The notes below the pieces were generated by a model. That model did not search any database. It had not been told where the DNA came from and saw only the letters and a program-made list of their open reading frames with translations. A stretch of DNA of 64,000 nucleotides from assembly GCA_036675275.1 (NCBI GenBank), contig JAKFFG010000067.1:1-64000 (forward strand), read 5' to 3'. This stretch comes from Pollutimonas sp036675275 (GTDB taxonomy: Bacteria > Pseudomonadota > Gammaproteobacteria > Burkholderiales > Burkholderiaceae_B). Within the stretch, counting starts at the first letter, position 1, and each line of letters opens with the position of its first letter. Of this stretch, positions 24,520 through 32,728 are shown one piece after another. Made by a program: the position numbers and the translations under genes.

Positions 24520-25965
24520 TCAAGCGAACAGACCATGCAGAAACCAGCCGGTTTCGCCACCGCGTTCTTGGTACAACCAGTAGCGTGCGCCATTTTCGGC
24601 TTGCGCCACATAATAGTCACGCACCGCAAGGCCCGCCCACCAGCCGTCTTCGATGCGTTCGGGGCCCCGTACGATATACAGCGGCGAACCATAGAAAGGC
24701 CTGTGCTGCTTCACCGGCAGGGGTACAGGGTCGGCAAGCAGCCAGAACGGTCGTTCCGCACCTTCAATGCAGCCGGCCGAAGCCGGCTTCTCATCGACCG
24801 GCACCCAGCGATTGGCAACTTCAGGACGATGGTCGGCAACAGGGCTGGGCTGCAAGATGCTGTCTCGCCCCAAGCGCGCCACGAGCACTTCGATCAGGCG
24901 CTGGAGGTCAGCGGGGCTGCCGCCGGGATCCGGGAACAAGTCTTCAGGCACCGGAGCCATGGCCTCTGTATCGGTCGCATGCAAATCTACCGTAACGACA
25001 GGCGCGGGCAATTCCAGATTGTGCAGACGTTCGACAAGAAGCCGCAGCAGATGATCTGCTTCCCAGGTGGGCGCGCCCAATGCCAGCTCTACCTCGGTGG
25101 GAGGACGTGCGTGGCGTCCCCGCTCATGCCCCAGTTCGAATACAACCCGGGTGACAGCGCGTCGACGGGCCGTCAGCCAGCCGCACAGCTGTTCGATGAG
25201 GCGCCTGGCAAAGAACATGATGGCTTCGGCATGTTCGATACGCTCCATCAGATCGATGCGGCCGGTAAATTCCGGCGGCGCCACGATCCATTCGAAGAGC
25301 TCAGGCGCTTCGCCGTATGCGGCGTCCAGGGCCTGAAGTACGGATTTATCCGTACGCCGTTGCAGGCCGGCGCGCGGCAGCGCTCGCAGGGATCCCAGTG
25401 TCGTACAACCAATGCCATCCAGCCAATCGCGATAAGGCCCGGCTGCCGACAGGCAGGCGCAAGGCAGTGCATCCAGACGTTTGGCCAGCGAAGACAGCTG
25501 CAGCACCCGCTTTCGCCCCGGCGCCCGGGCCGCCAGCAGCCACGCCGCGCCTGCCGTAGGCGCTATCGAGATACGCGCCGCGAATCCCAACCCTTTCAGG
25601 GTGCCGCGCACGCGTCGAAAGAGCTGGCGCACGCCCCCGAACAGGCTCAGGCTGGCCGAGACATCGAGTAAAAGCGTATTGTCTTCCGACAGCGTCAGTT
25701 CCGGGGTGTACTGAAGCAAAGCCAAAGAGACTTCATCCAATGCACGCTTTTCAGTGTGCGGATTGTATTGAATCAGCGTGGCCGCCGGGCATAGTGTGCT
25801 GACACCGCCACGACGCATGCCTGGCCGCACCCCTGCTTTGGCGGCAGACGGCGTAACGGCTTTGACATGGTCGCGATCCAGTACGACAGCAGGCTCAGTG
25901 CGCCAGTTCAAGCAGTGTGTGTCCAGGCTCGCGTGCGACAAGTGCACGCCTATCCATAATCGCAT
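24520..25965 (-). CDS. imuB: ImuB, Y-family polymerase-like protein
   Basis: The 481-aa product is the Y-family polymerase-related scaffold of the mutasome; it begins MRLWIGVHLSH, as ImuB proteins do. In known systems ImuB is catalytically inactive and bridges DnaE2 to the beta clamp. It has the Y-family little-finger/palm-like arrangement (ALLQYTPELTLSEDNTLLLDVSASL) and a C-terminal extension. It overlaps the end of imuA by 71 bases, indicating coupled translation, and is followed by dnaE2. The cassette is SOS-regulated through the LexA box upstream of imuA. Confidence 0.92.
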   Translation of the reverse strand: MRLWIGVHLSHASLDTHCLNWRTEPAVVLDRDHVKAVTPSAAKAGVRPGMRRGGVSTLCPAATLIQYNPHTEKRALDEVSLALLQYTPELTLSEDNTLLLDVSASLSLFGGVRQLFRRVRGTLKGLGFAARISIAPTAGAAWLLAARAPGRKRVLQLSSLAKRLDALPCACLSAAGPYRDWLDGIGCTTLGSLRALPRAGLQRRTDKSVLQALDAAYGEAPELFEWIVAPPEFTGRIDLMERIEHAEAIMFFARRLIEQLCGWLTARRRAVTRVVFELGHERGRHARPPTEVELALGAPTWEADHLLRLLVERLHNLELPAPVVTVDLHATDTEAMAPVPEDLFPDPGGSPADLQRLIEVLVARLGRDSILQPSPVADHRPEVANRWVPVDEKPASAGCIEGAERPFWLLADPVPLPVKQHRPFYGSPLYIVRGPERIEDGWWAGLAVRDYYVAQAENGARYWLYQERGGETGWFLHGLFA

Positions 25966-26608
25966 GATCGAATTCGGGAAATCGGGTGTCAGGGTATAAA
26001 TGAAGACTGATAGTCTCTGTATGCGTGGCGCCTCGCCGCTTCAGGATGGAAACATCCAGTCCCCGCAGGGTGGATTGCAGTACCAGGCGCAATGGCGAGG
26101 GTGAGGACTGTTCCGCCGCAGCCAGCGGACGCACGACAATGAAAAGCGTGTCGCCCGCCTGGGCAGCCAGCTGCAGCCGACGCAATGCCTGATTGCGCAT
26201 GCGGTCTTGCCAAAGCAGAAGCGCGCCAAACGTACCGCTGCGTAAAACCTGTTCGGCAGTCCATAATGCGTCGGCCGTGCGCTGGGCATGAACCCATAGA
26301 AGGCAAGAAGGCGCACACCCCCAATTGGCCCACGCCGCTGTTTGCGGCAGGTGCGGCGGCTGGACGAGCATGACGGATCGGCCGTTCAAGCGCTTCAGGG
26401 CAGGACGCAGCAACTGCATTTCGCCAATACCGGGCTGCTGCACCAGCACTTCGATTAAATTTCCCAGCGGCCATCCGCCCCCAGGTAATTCAGCCGAAAG
26501 TTGGGTATATCCCGTATTGGCGCAACGACCCTGCGAGCGGGAAAGCTGGGATGCTCGCCAGAGTGAAGGATGAATGCGCTCTGGCGTAGCAATTTCGTGA
26601 ATGGACAT
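25895..26608 (-). CDS. imuA: ImuA, SulA/RecA-like mutasome protein
   Basis: The 237-aa product is the first gene of the imuA-imuB-dnaE2 cassette. It has the ImuA pattern: a basic N terminus with HPSLWRASQL, LPGGGWPLGNLIEVLVQQPGIGEMQLL in a RecA-like core with a degenerate P-loop, and ILKRRG near the end. It contributes to induced mutagenesis with ImuB. GAGG lies 7 bases upstream of the ATG at 26608, and the LexA operator begins 16 bases further up. Its 3' end overlaps imuB. Confidence 0.92.
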   Translation of the reverse strand: MSIHEIATPERIHPSLWRASQLSRSQGRCANTGYTQLSAELPGGGWPLGNLIEVLVQQPGIGEMQLLRPALKRLNGRSVMLVQPPHLPQTAAWANWGCAPSCLLWVHAQRTADALWTAEQVLRSGTFGALLLWQDRMRNQALRRLQLAAQAGDTLFIVVRPLAAAEQSSPSPLRLVLQSTLRGLDVSILKRRGATHTETISLHLYPDTRFPEFDHAIMDRRALVAREPGHTLLELAH

Positions 26609-26624
26609 GAGCGCCTCGTAAAAA

Positions 26625-26644
26625 TACTGTTCAAATATACAGTA
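26625..26644. promoter_or_regulatory. LexA operator (SOS box) of imuA
   Basis: The 20-bp palindrome TACTGTTCAAATATACAGTA carries perfect CTGT and ACAG arms with the standard N8 spacing and differs little from the E. coli LexA consensus. It ends 17 bases before the imuA ATG. It indicates that the imuAB-dnaE2 operon is repressed by LexA and induced by DNA damage. Confidence 0.92.
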
Positions 26645-26688
26645 TTTTTACCACGAATCAGCAAGGAAGGCTAAGAGACTCGTTGGGT

Positions 26689-27099
26689 TCAGTCATCTTC
26701 ACTGTAGCCATCACCCGCAAATTCTATTAAGCAGAAGCCGTGGCCAAAGGGATCCGAGAAGCTTATACAGCGTGATCCCCTCCATACGACGCAGTCGCTT
26801 TCCTGCAGGGCGCCGGCATCAAGGGCACGCCTTGTCGCCTGTTCAATATTGTCTACGACGAAGTCAACGTGAACCGGCGTCCAATGCCGCATGTACTGAC
26901 GCACATCATCACGGTTTTTTGCCGGTCTGGAGCCCGCCGCCTTTTGCAAAAGATATATGTTCGCCGATGCGCCGGTCAGCTCTGCAACATCGTCATCAAT
27001 AATGCGACGAAGAGTCAGCGGCAAGGCTCTTGAATAGAAATCGATGGCTGGACCAAGCTGCGGAACGTCGATATTTACAAGCATTTTCATGGCTGCCAT
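26689..27099 (-). CDS. VOC/glyoxalase family protein
   Basis: The 136-aa product belongs to the vicinal oxygen chelate superfamily (glyoxalase I/bleomycin-resistance type). It has the paired beta-alpha-beta repeats: FYSRALPLTLRR early, then VDFVVDNIEQATRRALDAGA and the DPFGHGFCLIEF block with the C-terminal metal-ligand glutamate. The start is the ATG at 27099 (MAAMKMLVNIDV), behind GGGAG. It is divergent from nhaA. The substrate is unknown. Confidence 0.85.
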   Translation of the reverse strand: MAAMKMLVNIDVPQLGPAIDFYSRALPLTLRRIIDDDVAELTGASANIYLLQKAAGSRPAKNRDDVRQYMRHWTPVHVDFVVDNIEQATRRALDAGALQESDCVVWRGSRCISFSDPFGHGFCLIEFAGDGYSEDD

Positions 27100-27153
27100 G
27101 TCTGACTCCCGGGCATGGGCGTTTTCCAAAACCGAATCGTCTATACTTTATGC

Positions 27154-27234
27154 GGGTGCTCACACTTCCTGTGTGGCAGGGTATGCGATGGTCGGGCCGC
27201 CACGCGCCTTATCTACGACCCTATGGCCGCACCC
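27154..27234 (+). promoter_or_regulatory. Structured nhaA leader, candidate nhaA-I/Li+ riboswitch
   Basis: The nhaA leader can fold into a closing stem GGGTGC (27154-27159)/GCACCC (27229-27234), a short hairpin CACAC/GTGTG (27161-27173), and an inner stem AGGGT (27178-27182)/ACCCT (27218-27222). The inner stem encloses a GC-rich loop with GGCCGCCACGCGCC. The location upstream of nhaA and the conserved-looking GCCGCCA remind me of the nhaA-I (Li-I) riboswitch motif, but I could not align it to the consensus. The distance to the ATG (about 160 bases) is longer than usual. Confidence 0.4.
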
Positions 27235-27393
27235 TCCACTATTCCATCGTCAGCTTCCACCCTTTCTCCGGCGTGGCTGGCCCCACCCTGTCCCAAAACA
27301 AAATCCATTGAGCAACCGGCTTAGGCTCCGCTGTGTCCAAAGCCGCCCTATCTCCGACAAATACTATCGTTTTTTCCTAACATAAGGGACGAC

Positions 27394-28629
27394 ATGGCCA
27401 TTATAGAAAAAAGACTATCGCAAACCTTCAAGCAGTTTTTCGATTCGGAAAAAGCAGGCGGGATTCTGTTGATCGCCTGTACCGTAGTCTCGCTGCTCCT
27501 GGCAAACTCTCCGCTGGGAGCAGGCTACCTCCAGATATGGCATATATATGTGGGCGGACTAAGCATAGAACACTGGGTGAATGATGCGTTGATGGCCATC
27601 TTTTTCCTGTTGATCGGCCTCGAGCTCAAGCGCGAGCTGTACAACGGGGAACTATCGGACTTCAAGAATGCGCTTCTTCCGATTGTGGCCGCCGCGGGCG
27701 GAATCTGCGTACCGGCAGCGATCCATTTCAGCATAAACGCAGGAACACCGACACAAGCCGGCATCGGTATCCCCATGGCTACGGATATTGCGTTCGCATT
27801 GGGTGTACTCGCGCTTCTCGGAAGCCGGGTCCCGGCCTCGCTCAAGGTATTTCTTGCTGCGCTTGCCGTCATGGACGACCTGGGCGCCATTATTGTCATC
27901 GCTGTTTTCTATACCGCGGAGATGTCCTTCGCCTACTTGCTGGCTGCCGCAGCGGTGTTCGCCCTGCTGGCCTGCATGAACCGCTATATGCGCATTATGT
28001 CTGTCCCGCTCTACCTGCTGGGCGGCGCCGTAATGTGGGTTTTCATGCTCAAGTCCGGCGTTCACGCAACGATCGCGGGCGTGCTTCTGGCGTTCACCAT
28101 TCCTTTCTCAGCCCAGCAAGATGATGAAGAATCGCCATCGCATAAGCTGGAGCATTTTCTGCACAAGCCAGTAGCCTTCATCATTCTGCCCATATTCGCC
28201 CTGGCGAATACCGGGATCATCATCAGTTCGGGTTGGACCCAGGAGCTTGCCTCGACAAACAGTCTTGGCATTATGGCGGGCCTGGTCATAGGCAAACCAG
28301 TCGGAATAACACTGTTGTGCCTGCTTGCCGTCGCCGCCGGCATCTGCAAGCTCCCACTCGACTTGCGTTGGCGCCATGTATTCGGAGCCGGTCTGCTGGG
28401 CGGCATAGGCTTCACGATGTCCATCTTCATAACCAACCTCGCTTTCACAGGAGAAGCAGAAGTCATCAACGCCTCGAAAATGGCCATTCTTCTTGCTTCC
28501 CTGACTGCCGGCATCATTGGTTTCATCTGGTTGAAGATCTTCGGAAAGCCGGTAGCGACTGATACGGACATGGATACCATGGACTTTGAGGGAAACATTC
28601 CTTCATCCTCTGCGCAGTTGCCTCGTTAA
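27394..28629 (+). CDS. nhaA: Na+/H+ antiporter NhaA
   Basis: The 411-aa inner-membrane antiporter exchanges external protons for internal Na+ or Li+ and maintains pH and salt homeostasis. The NhaA signature is clear: FFLLIGLELKRELYNGEL, the PMATDIAFALG block, and AVMDDLGAIIVIAVFY with the two catalytic aspartates (DD). LLGGIGFTMSIFI in the last helices carries the conserved GIGFTMS. Length and about 12 helices match E. coli NhaA (388 aa). The ATG follows AAGGGAC. It is preceded by a structured leader. Confidence 0.96.
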   Translation: MAIIEKRLSQTFKQFFDSEKAGGILLIACTVVSLLLANSPLGAGYLQIWHIYVGGLSIEHWVNDALMAIFFLLIGLELKRELYNGELSDFKNALLPIVAAAGGICVPAAIHFSINAGTPTQAGIGIPMATDIAFALGVLALLGSRVPASLKVFLAALAVMDDLGAIIVIAVFYTAEMSFAYLLAAAAVFALLACMNRYMRIMSVPLYLLGGAVMWVFMLKSGVHATIAGVLLAFTIPFSAQQDDEESPSHKLEHFLHKPVAFIILPIFALANTGIIISSGWTQELASTNSLGIMAGLVIGKPVGITLLCLLAVAAGICKLPLDLRWRHVFGAGLLGGIGFTMSIFITNLAFTGEAEVINASKMAILLASLTAGIIGFIWLKIFGKPVATDTDMDTMDFEGNIPSSSAQLPR

Positions 28630-28647
28630 GGCGCACTCGAATGCGCC
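28630..28647. terminator. Small hairpin between convergent genes
   Basis: GGCGCA (28630-28635) pairs with TGCGCC (28642-28647) around CTCGAA in the 19-base gap between the convergent nhaA and carotenoid-oxygenase genes. No T-tract follows, so termination would be weak. Confidence 0.35.
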
Positions 28648-28648
28648 C

Positions 28649-29992
28649 TCACATGGGCGTCCACGACCCATGCAGGCCGGCAGGTACGCGGCGCGGCAAG
28701 CGTATGACAGCCAGTGGCGCGGCCGCCAGATCGCGGGCATCGAGAATGACGAAACTGCCCGCCGAACTGGCTGCGTCATGGACGAAGGTGAAAATGAATC
28801 CGTCATCTTCCTGCCTGCCTTGAGGATCGGCAACAAATACAGGTTCGCACACCGTCATTCCAGCGGGAAACTGATGAACGCTCTTCTGCCCTGTCGTCAA
28901 GTCGTAGCGGGCAATCGCTTCGAACGCCCCGGCTTGGGGTGTGTCGCCCTTCAGGGGGCTGCGCAGGCCCACGTAGCAATATCGGGCTCGGCGGCCAAGA
29001 TAGGCATCGTTGATGCGGCCGAACTCGCAGGCCCTATCATCGATCGTCTGATCTTCCACCGTACCCGTATCGGTGTGTATCATCAGGCGATGAAGCTCCA
29101 GCCTTTTGGAGGGCCCAGTCAACGAGAAGGAGTCGTACCAAGGCATGACAGCCTCGATACGGCTGCCCTCCTCCCACGCATTTGCGATATGCCAGTGAAA
29201 GAATGCGGGTGCCTTGATCCACTTTATATCGTCCGCTACTCTCGCATCGCGCGGTATCAAGGCCGCCATCGCCCCTCGCTCCGGCTCCCAGTTTGCCGGC
29301 GGACCCTTTTTCGAGAAATCGAATACCAATGGGCAGATGAAGGCAAGCACATGGCTCTGGGTAATGGCGATGTCGTGGACCATGGCCGGCCACGGCGAGT
29401 GGAACGGTACGATGCGGTCCGGATTTCCCGTCTTGTCGACGCGCAAATAGAGGAGGTCTCCCGTGTCAAGGTCGTATTGCACCGAGAGCAGCTCACCGCT
29501 GAGCGGATCGACTTTAGGATGGGCCGACATCACGCCCGGCAACTTTCCACCGTAATCGAATAGTCCCGCCGTGTTCAGTTCACGATCGACTTCATAGGGA
29601 GTTCCTCCCTCGTACAGGGCGAGATAACGTCCCGCGTGATGGACGATATTGGTATTGACGAGATTGGCGTGAGGCGGAGCAGAGAAACTTGAGTTGTAGA
29701 TACGACGGCCCGCCGCGCGCTCCTCGGCCAACTCCTTGGTCAATACCCAGCGATTTCTGTATTGCGCCCGCCCATCCTCAATATATATGGCGTGTAGCAT
29801 GCCCGTTCCATCGAACGGATACCCATAATGCTCATCAGGCTTGAATTGAGGGTTGGGACCATTGCGCATGAAAACGCCGCGCAAACTCGTGGGTATCTCA
29901 CCTTCGATGATCAGGTCTGTATCGTCTCGTTCATCGAAGACCGGGGCAAAGGCCCTGGTTAGAAAGCGATTGTCACTTTGCCATGGTTCCAT
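28649..29992 (-). CDS. Carotenoid oxygenase family (lignostilbene dioxygenase-like)
   Basis: The 447-aa product belongs to the carotenoid cleavage oxygenase family: non-haem iron dioxygenases that split carotenoids, apocarotenoids or stilbene-type double bonds. The family start RGVFMRNGPNPQF, DGTGMLHAIYIEDG and the iron-ligand histidines spread through the propeller are visible (MVHDIAITQSHVLAF, FHWHIANAWEEG, and the C-terminal LHGSWTP). In soil and marine proteobacteria such enzymes often cleave lignostilbenes. The start is the ATG at 29992, behind AGGAAG; the frame opens to 30067. It is divergent from a flavin monooxygenase gene with 73 bases between starts, which suggests a shared aromatic pathway. 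Confidence 0.88.
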   Translation of the reverse strand: MEPWQSDNRFLTRAFAPVFDERDDTDLIIEGEIPTSLRGVFMRNGPNPQFKPDEHYGYPFDGTGMLHAIYIEDGRAQYRNRWVLTKELAEERAAGRRIYNSSFSAPPHANLVNTNIVHHAGRYLALYEGGTPYEVDRELNTAGLFDYGGKLPGVMSAHPKVDPLSGELLSVQYDLDTGDLLYLRVDKTGNPDRIVPFHSPWPAMVHDIAITQSHVLAFICPLVFDFSKKGPPANWEPERGAMAALIPRDARVADDIKWIKAPAFFHWHIANAWEEGSRIEAVMPWYDSFSLTGPSKRLELHRLMIHTDTGTVEDQTIDDRACEFGRINDAYLGRRARYCYVGLRSPLKGDTPQAGAFEAIARYDLTTGQKSVHQFPAGMTVCEPVFVADPQGRQEDDGFIFTFVHDAASSAGSFVILDARDLAAAPLAVIRLPRRVPAGLHGSWTPM

Positions 29993-30065
29993 TTTCGTCT
30001 TCCTGTGGTGTGTAGATGCGACACCGGTGCTATCATCGCAAGCGCATGCTAGCCGGAGTTCGCGC

Positions 30066-31571
30066 ATGAATCAACCCGTACTGATAGTGGGTGCCGGACC
30101 TGTAGGTCTGACAATGGCGATGGCATTGAAGCGCCAGAACGTCGATGTGCGCATCATCGACAAGACTGCCGCGCGCACCGACAAATCCAAGGCATTGGTG
30201 CTGTGGCCGCGCACGCTGGAAATGCTTGATATTCAGGGTTGTGCTCAGCCCTTTATTGGCGCCGGCATGCAAGCCATCGGCGCGCACATACTGGCTCGGC
30301 AACATACACTGGTACGCGTCCGGCTGGACGCAGCCCGCAGCCCCTTCCCCTATGCCCTGATGATTCCCCAAAGCGACACCGAGCGCCTGCTTGAAGAACA
30401 GCTGGCTCTATTGGATGTTCATGTCGAACGGCGCCTCGAGCTGATATCGTTTACAGACACCTCGGGCACCGTCGCGGCGGTCCTGCGCCACGCGGACGGC
30501 CGTGAAGAAATTTTCAACTGTTCATATCTGGCCGCCTGCGATGGCGCGCATAGCACTGTGCGCCATGGGCTGGCCGCGCAGTTCGAGGGCACCACCCTTC
30601 CATCCGACTGGCTGCTGGCGGATGTAGAGCTCGATGGTGATCTGCCCGGCAACGAACTCACGATTTGCTGGACACCCAATGGCGTTCTGGTGCTCGTACC
30701 TATCCGTGACGCACGCTTCCGGGTCATTGCCGATGTGGGGCGTGCCGCTACAGAAGGCGCCCCTGCGCCTGCTCTGGAGGAAGTACAGGTCTTGCTGGAC
30801 GAACGTGGCCCCACCAGCTTAAAGGCACGCAATCCTGTATGGACAAGCCGGTTCAGGATCAATGAGCGCAAGGTGAAAGACTACCGCCATGGACGGGTAT
30901 TCCTTTGTGGGGATGCCGCGCATATTCATAGTCCTGCCGGCGGACAGGGAATGAATACCGGGATGCAGGATGCCATTAACCTGGCATGGAAACTGTCCAT
31001 GGTCTGGCATGAGCAGACATCGCCGCGTCTGCTTGAAAGTTATTCGCCCGAGCGCAGCGCAGTCGGTGATCAGGTGCTGCGCAATGCCGGCAACATGACC
31101 AAAGTCGCCATATTGCGCAATCCTGTTCTGCAGGCGATCCGCAACCAGGCAGTTGGCGCCCTGGGCCGTATTCCCACCCTGCGCCAAATGCTGGCAAACC
31201 AATTGAGCGAGATCGACCTGCACTATCGCGATAGCCCGCTCACGCGCCTGTTGCCGGGAACCTCTCCAAAACCCGCAGCCGGCGAGCGGGCGCCCGACCT
31301 TCCTGTAAGCCAGACGGACAGCGGCGCTGCCCGTCTTCATGAAGTGCTTGCGGACGGCAAGTTTGCCGTGCTTTCAGTTTCAGCACCCGCCATCACGTTG
31401 CCTGGTGCCTTGGAAACGATTGCCACAACGGCCAGCGCGGTAGCCACTGAAGACTACCGCGCCGGTTATGTTTACCTGATTCGTCCGGACGCCTATGTGG
31501 CAGCGAGCACAAAGCCGGAAGACCGGGCCAGGTTATTCACCGAGCTGCAACACATGACGGGCACGACATAG
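30066..31571 (+). CDS. FAD-dependent aromatic-ring monooxygenase
   Basis: The 501-aa product is a group A flavoprotein hydroxylase of the PheA/TfdB/MhpA type. It has the N-terminal dinucleotide fold GAGPVGLTMA, the conserved CDGAHSTVR, and the second FAD motif GDAAHIHSP then GQGMNTGMQDA. The C-terminal region has a thioredoxin-like fold typical of phenol hydroxylase relatives. It probably hydroxylates a phenolic compound, perhaps a product of the divergent carotenoid-oxygenase. The start is the ATG at 30066 with CGGAG upstream; the open frame begins at 29853 but the extra residues lack similarity. Confidence 0.9.
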   Translation: MNQPVLIVGAGPVGLTMAMALKRQNVDVRIIDKTAARTDKSKALVLWPRTLEMLDIQGCAQPFIGAGMQAIGAHILARQHTLVRVRLDAARSPFPYALMIPQSDTERLLEEQLALLDVHVERRLELISFTDTSGTVAAVLRHADGREEIFNCSYLAACDGAHSTVRHGLAAQFEGTTLPSDWLLADVELDGDLPGNELTICWTPNGVLVLVPIRDARFRVIADVGRAATEGAPAPALEEVQVLLDERGPTSLKARNPVWTSRFRINERKVKDYRHGRVFLCGDAAHIHSPAGGQGMNTGMQDAINLAWKLSMVWHEQTSPRLLESYSPERSAVGDQVLRNAGNMTKVAILRNPVLQAIRNQAVGALGRIPTLRQMLANQLSEIDLHYRDSPLTRLLPGTSPKPAAGERAPDLPVSQTDSGAARLHEVLADGKFAVLSVSAPAITLPGALETIATTASAVATEDYRAGYVYLIRPDAYVAASTKPEDRARLFTELQHMTGTT

Positions 31572-31603
31572 GGCAAGACAATGGGCGACGCCCACGATGT
31601 CGA

Positions 31604-32080
31604 CTAGGCGTGAGCCTCAGCAAGCAGGTCTTCCTTCATTTGCGTCATCACCGGAAAAAGCTCGCGCAAATCAATTTTCCTGGAAATGATTTTTGGAAAA
31701 AGCTCGTCCTCTTCCTCGGTGACGTGATGATTTATATATTCACCCAATACGATGAATTTCGCGTCGTACAGATCGTCGCCCGGCTTCATTTCCTGCAACT
31801 GACGTATCAAGTCTTTGGCACTCGCATGTTCAACCAGCGCTTCATCCAGTAGATCGCCGAAGGCCTCGGGATCCTGGTCACGCAAGAACATATAAAATTG
31901 TTGCTCTTCGATCTGCGTATGCACGGTCAATTCCATACAGGTCTCGGCAACGATGCTTTGCTTTTTCGCCGCGTCTTTTACCTCTTCGAATTCCTTGAAC
32001 AGCTTCTTGGCCTTCCGGTGGTCGTCCAACAGCAGGCTCAATACTTCTTTCTGGGCAACAGGAATTTGTGATTTATTCAT
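31604..32080 (-). CDS. Hemerythrin-domain protein
   Basis: The 158-aa helical-bundle protein has the hemerythrin/HHE di-iron pattern: LLLDDHRKAKKLF (His), ELTVHTQIEEQQFY (His, Glu), ALVEHASAKDLI (His) and EYINHHVTEEEDELFP (His, Glu). It may bind oxygen, store or sense iron, or take part in oxidative or nitrosative stress protection. A good AGAGGTAAAT-type site precedes the ATG at 32080. It is one of several small stress-type genes on this strand. It is convergent with the monooxygenase gene. Confidence 0.92.
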   Translation of the reverse strand: MNKSQIPVAQKEVLSLLLDDHRKAKKLFKEFEEVKDAAKKQSIVAETCMELTVHTQIEEQQFYMFLRDQDPEAFGDLLDEALVEHASAKDLIRQLQEMKPGDDLYDAKFIVLGEYINHHVTEEEDELFPKIISRKIDLRELFPVMTQMKEDLLAEAHA

Positions 32081-32136
32081 TATATTTACCTCTTGAGTTA
32101 TGTAGGAAAGTAGCGTGAAGCCCTACGCTGGGCGCT

Positions 32137-32170
32137 GCGTTCGGCCACGGTGCGATGCATGGCCGAACGC
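32137..32170. terminator. Perfect 11-bp hairpin between two minus-strand genes
   Basis: GCGTTCGGCCA (32137-32147) and TGGCCGAACGC (32160-32170) form a perfect stem around a 12-base loop (CGGTGCGATGCA). It starts 13 bases past the stop of the 32184 gene. No T-tract follows on the minus strand, so it may be a transcript-stabilising or processing structure rather than a normal terminator. Confidence 0.45.
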
Positions 32171-32183
32171 GTGCCCTCTTGCT

Positions 32184-32612
32184 TTACTTCTTGTCACTTC
32201 CCGATATGGTGCTGGTGCCCTGGTTGCTATTGGCGTCCGCACCGGAGCGCATCGGTGCCGCCCGAGGTGGCGATTCACCCGATGGTGCGGTTTGCTGCGG
32301 CGTGCCGGTTCCGGAAGATGGCGGCGCATTGTTGGAGGGAACATCAGACCCGTGCAATTTTGGATTGGCGGTATTCGTGGTGGCAGGCTTGTCGGTGCCA
32401 GGCACGGTGCTGTGAGGCGCCTCGCCTGTGGCCGTACCCGAGGTCGCTGGCGTACCTGTATGCGGGCTCTTGGTCGGCGGCGGAGTGGGATCGGGCTTGG
32501 AGCTTTCGGGCATCTCGCCGACTTTGTTGGTGCCCTGGGTTTGCGCCTGGGATCCAGCAAATGGAATGGCCACGAGGGCCGCAATTAAAAGAGTTTTCTG
32601 TAGTGTTCTCAT
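32184..32612 (-). CDS. Secreted Pro/Thr/Ser-rich protein
   Basis: The 142-aa product has a clear Sec signal (MRTLQKTLLIAALVAIPFAGSQAQ) and a mature region made almost wholly of Pro, Thr, Ser, Gly, Asn and Ala, with no cysteine. Repeated PTPPPTKSP, TPATSGTA and PGTDKPATT-like stretches resemble a disordered linker or surface/periplasmic spacer. AAAGGTGATAAAT precedes the ATG at 32612. The function is unknown; low complexity makes homology searches unreliable. Confidence 0.7.
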   Translation of the reverse strand: MRTLQKTLLIAALVAIPFAGSQAQTQGTNKVGEMPESSKPDPTPPPTKSPHTGTPATSGTATGEAPHSTVPGTDKPATTNTANPKLHGSDVPSNNAPPSSGTGTPQQTAPSGESPPRAAPMRSGADANSNQGTSTISGSDKK

Positions 32613-32728
32613 ATTTATCACCTTTATAGATTGCAACAAGCAATGTGTTGGGAGTCCGGAGGACATATGCAAACGGCACCTTGCCGTTAAGCCACTCGTA
32701 GCAAATACTGTGCCCCGGCACGCAATTC

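Noticed and set aside
24385..25671. 428-aa plus-strand frame over imuB
   Set aside because: It is a shadow of the imuB reading frame, with no protein features or start signal.
29853..30065. N-terminal extension of the flavin monooxygenase
   Set aside because: The added residues lie before the canonical FAD-binding start and overlap the divergent gene; the ATG at 30066 has its own ribosome site.
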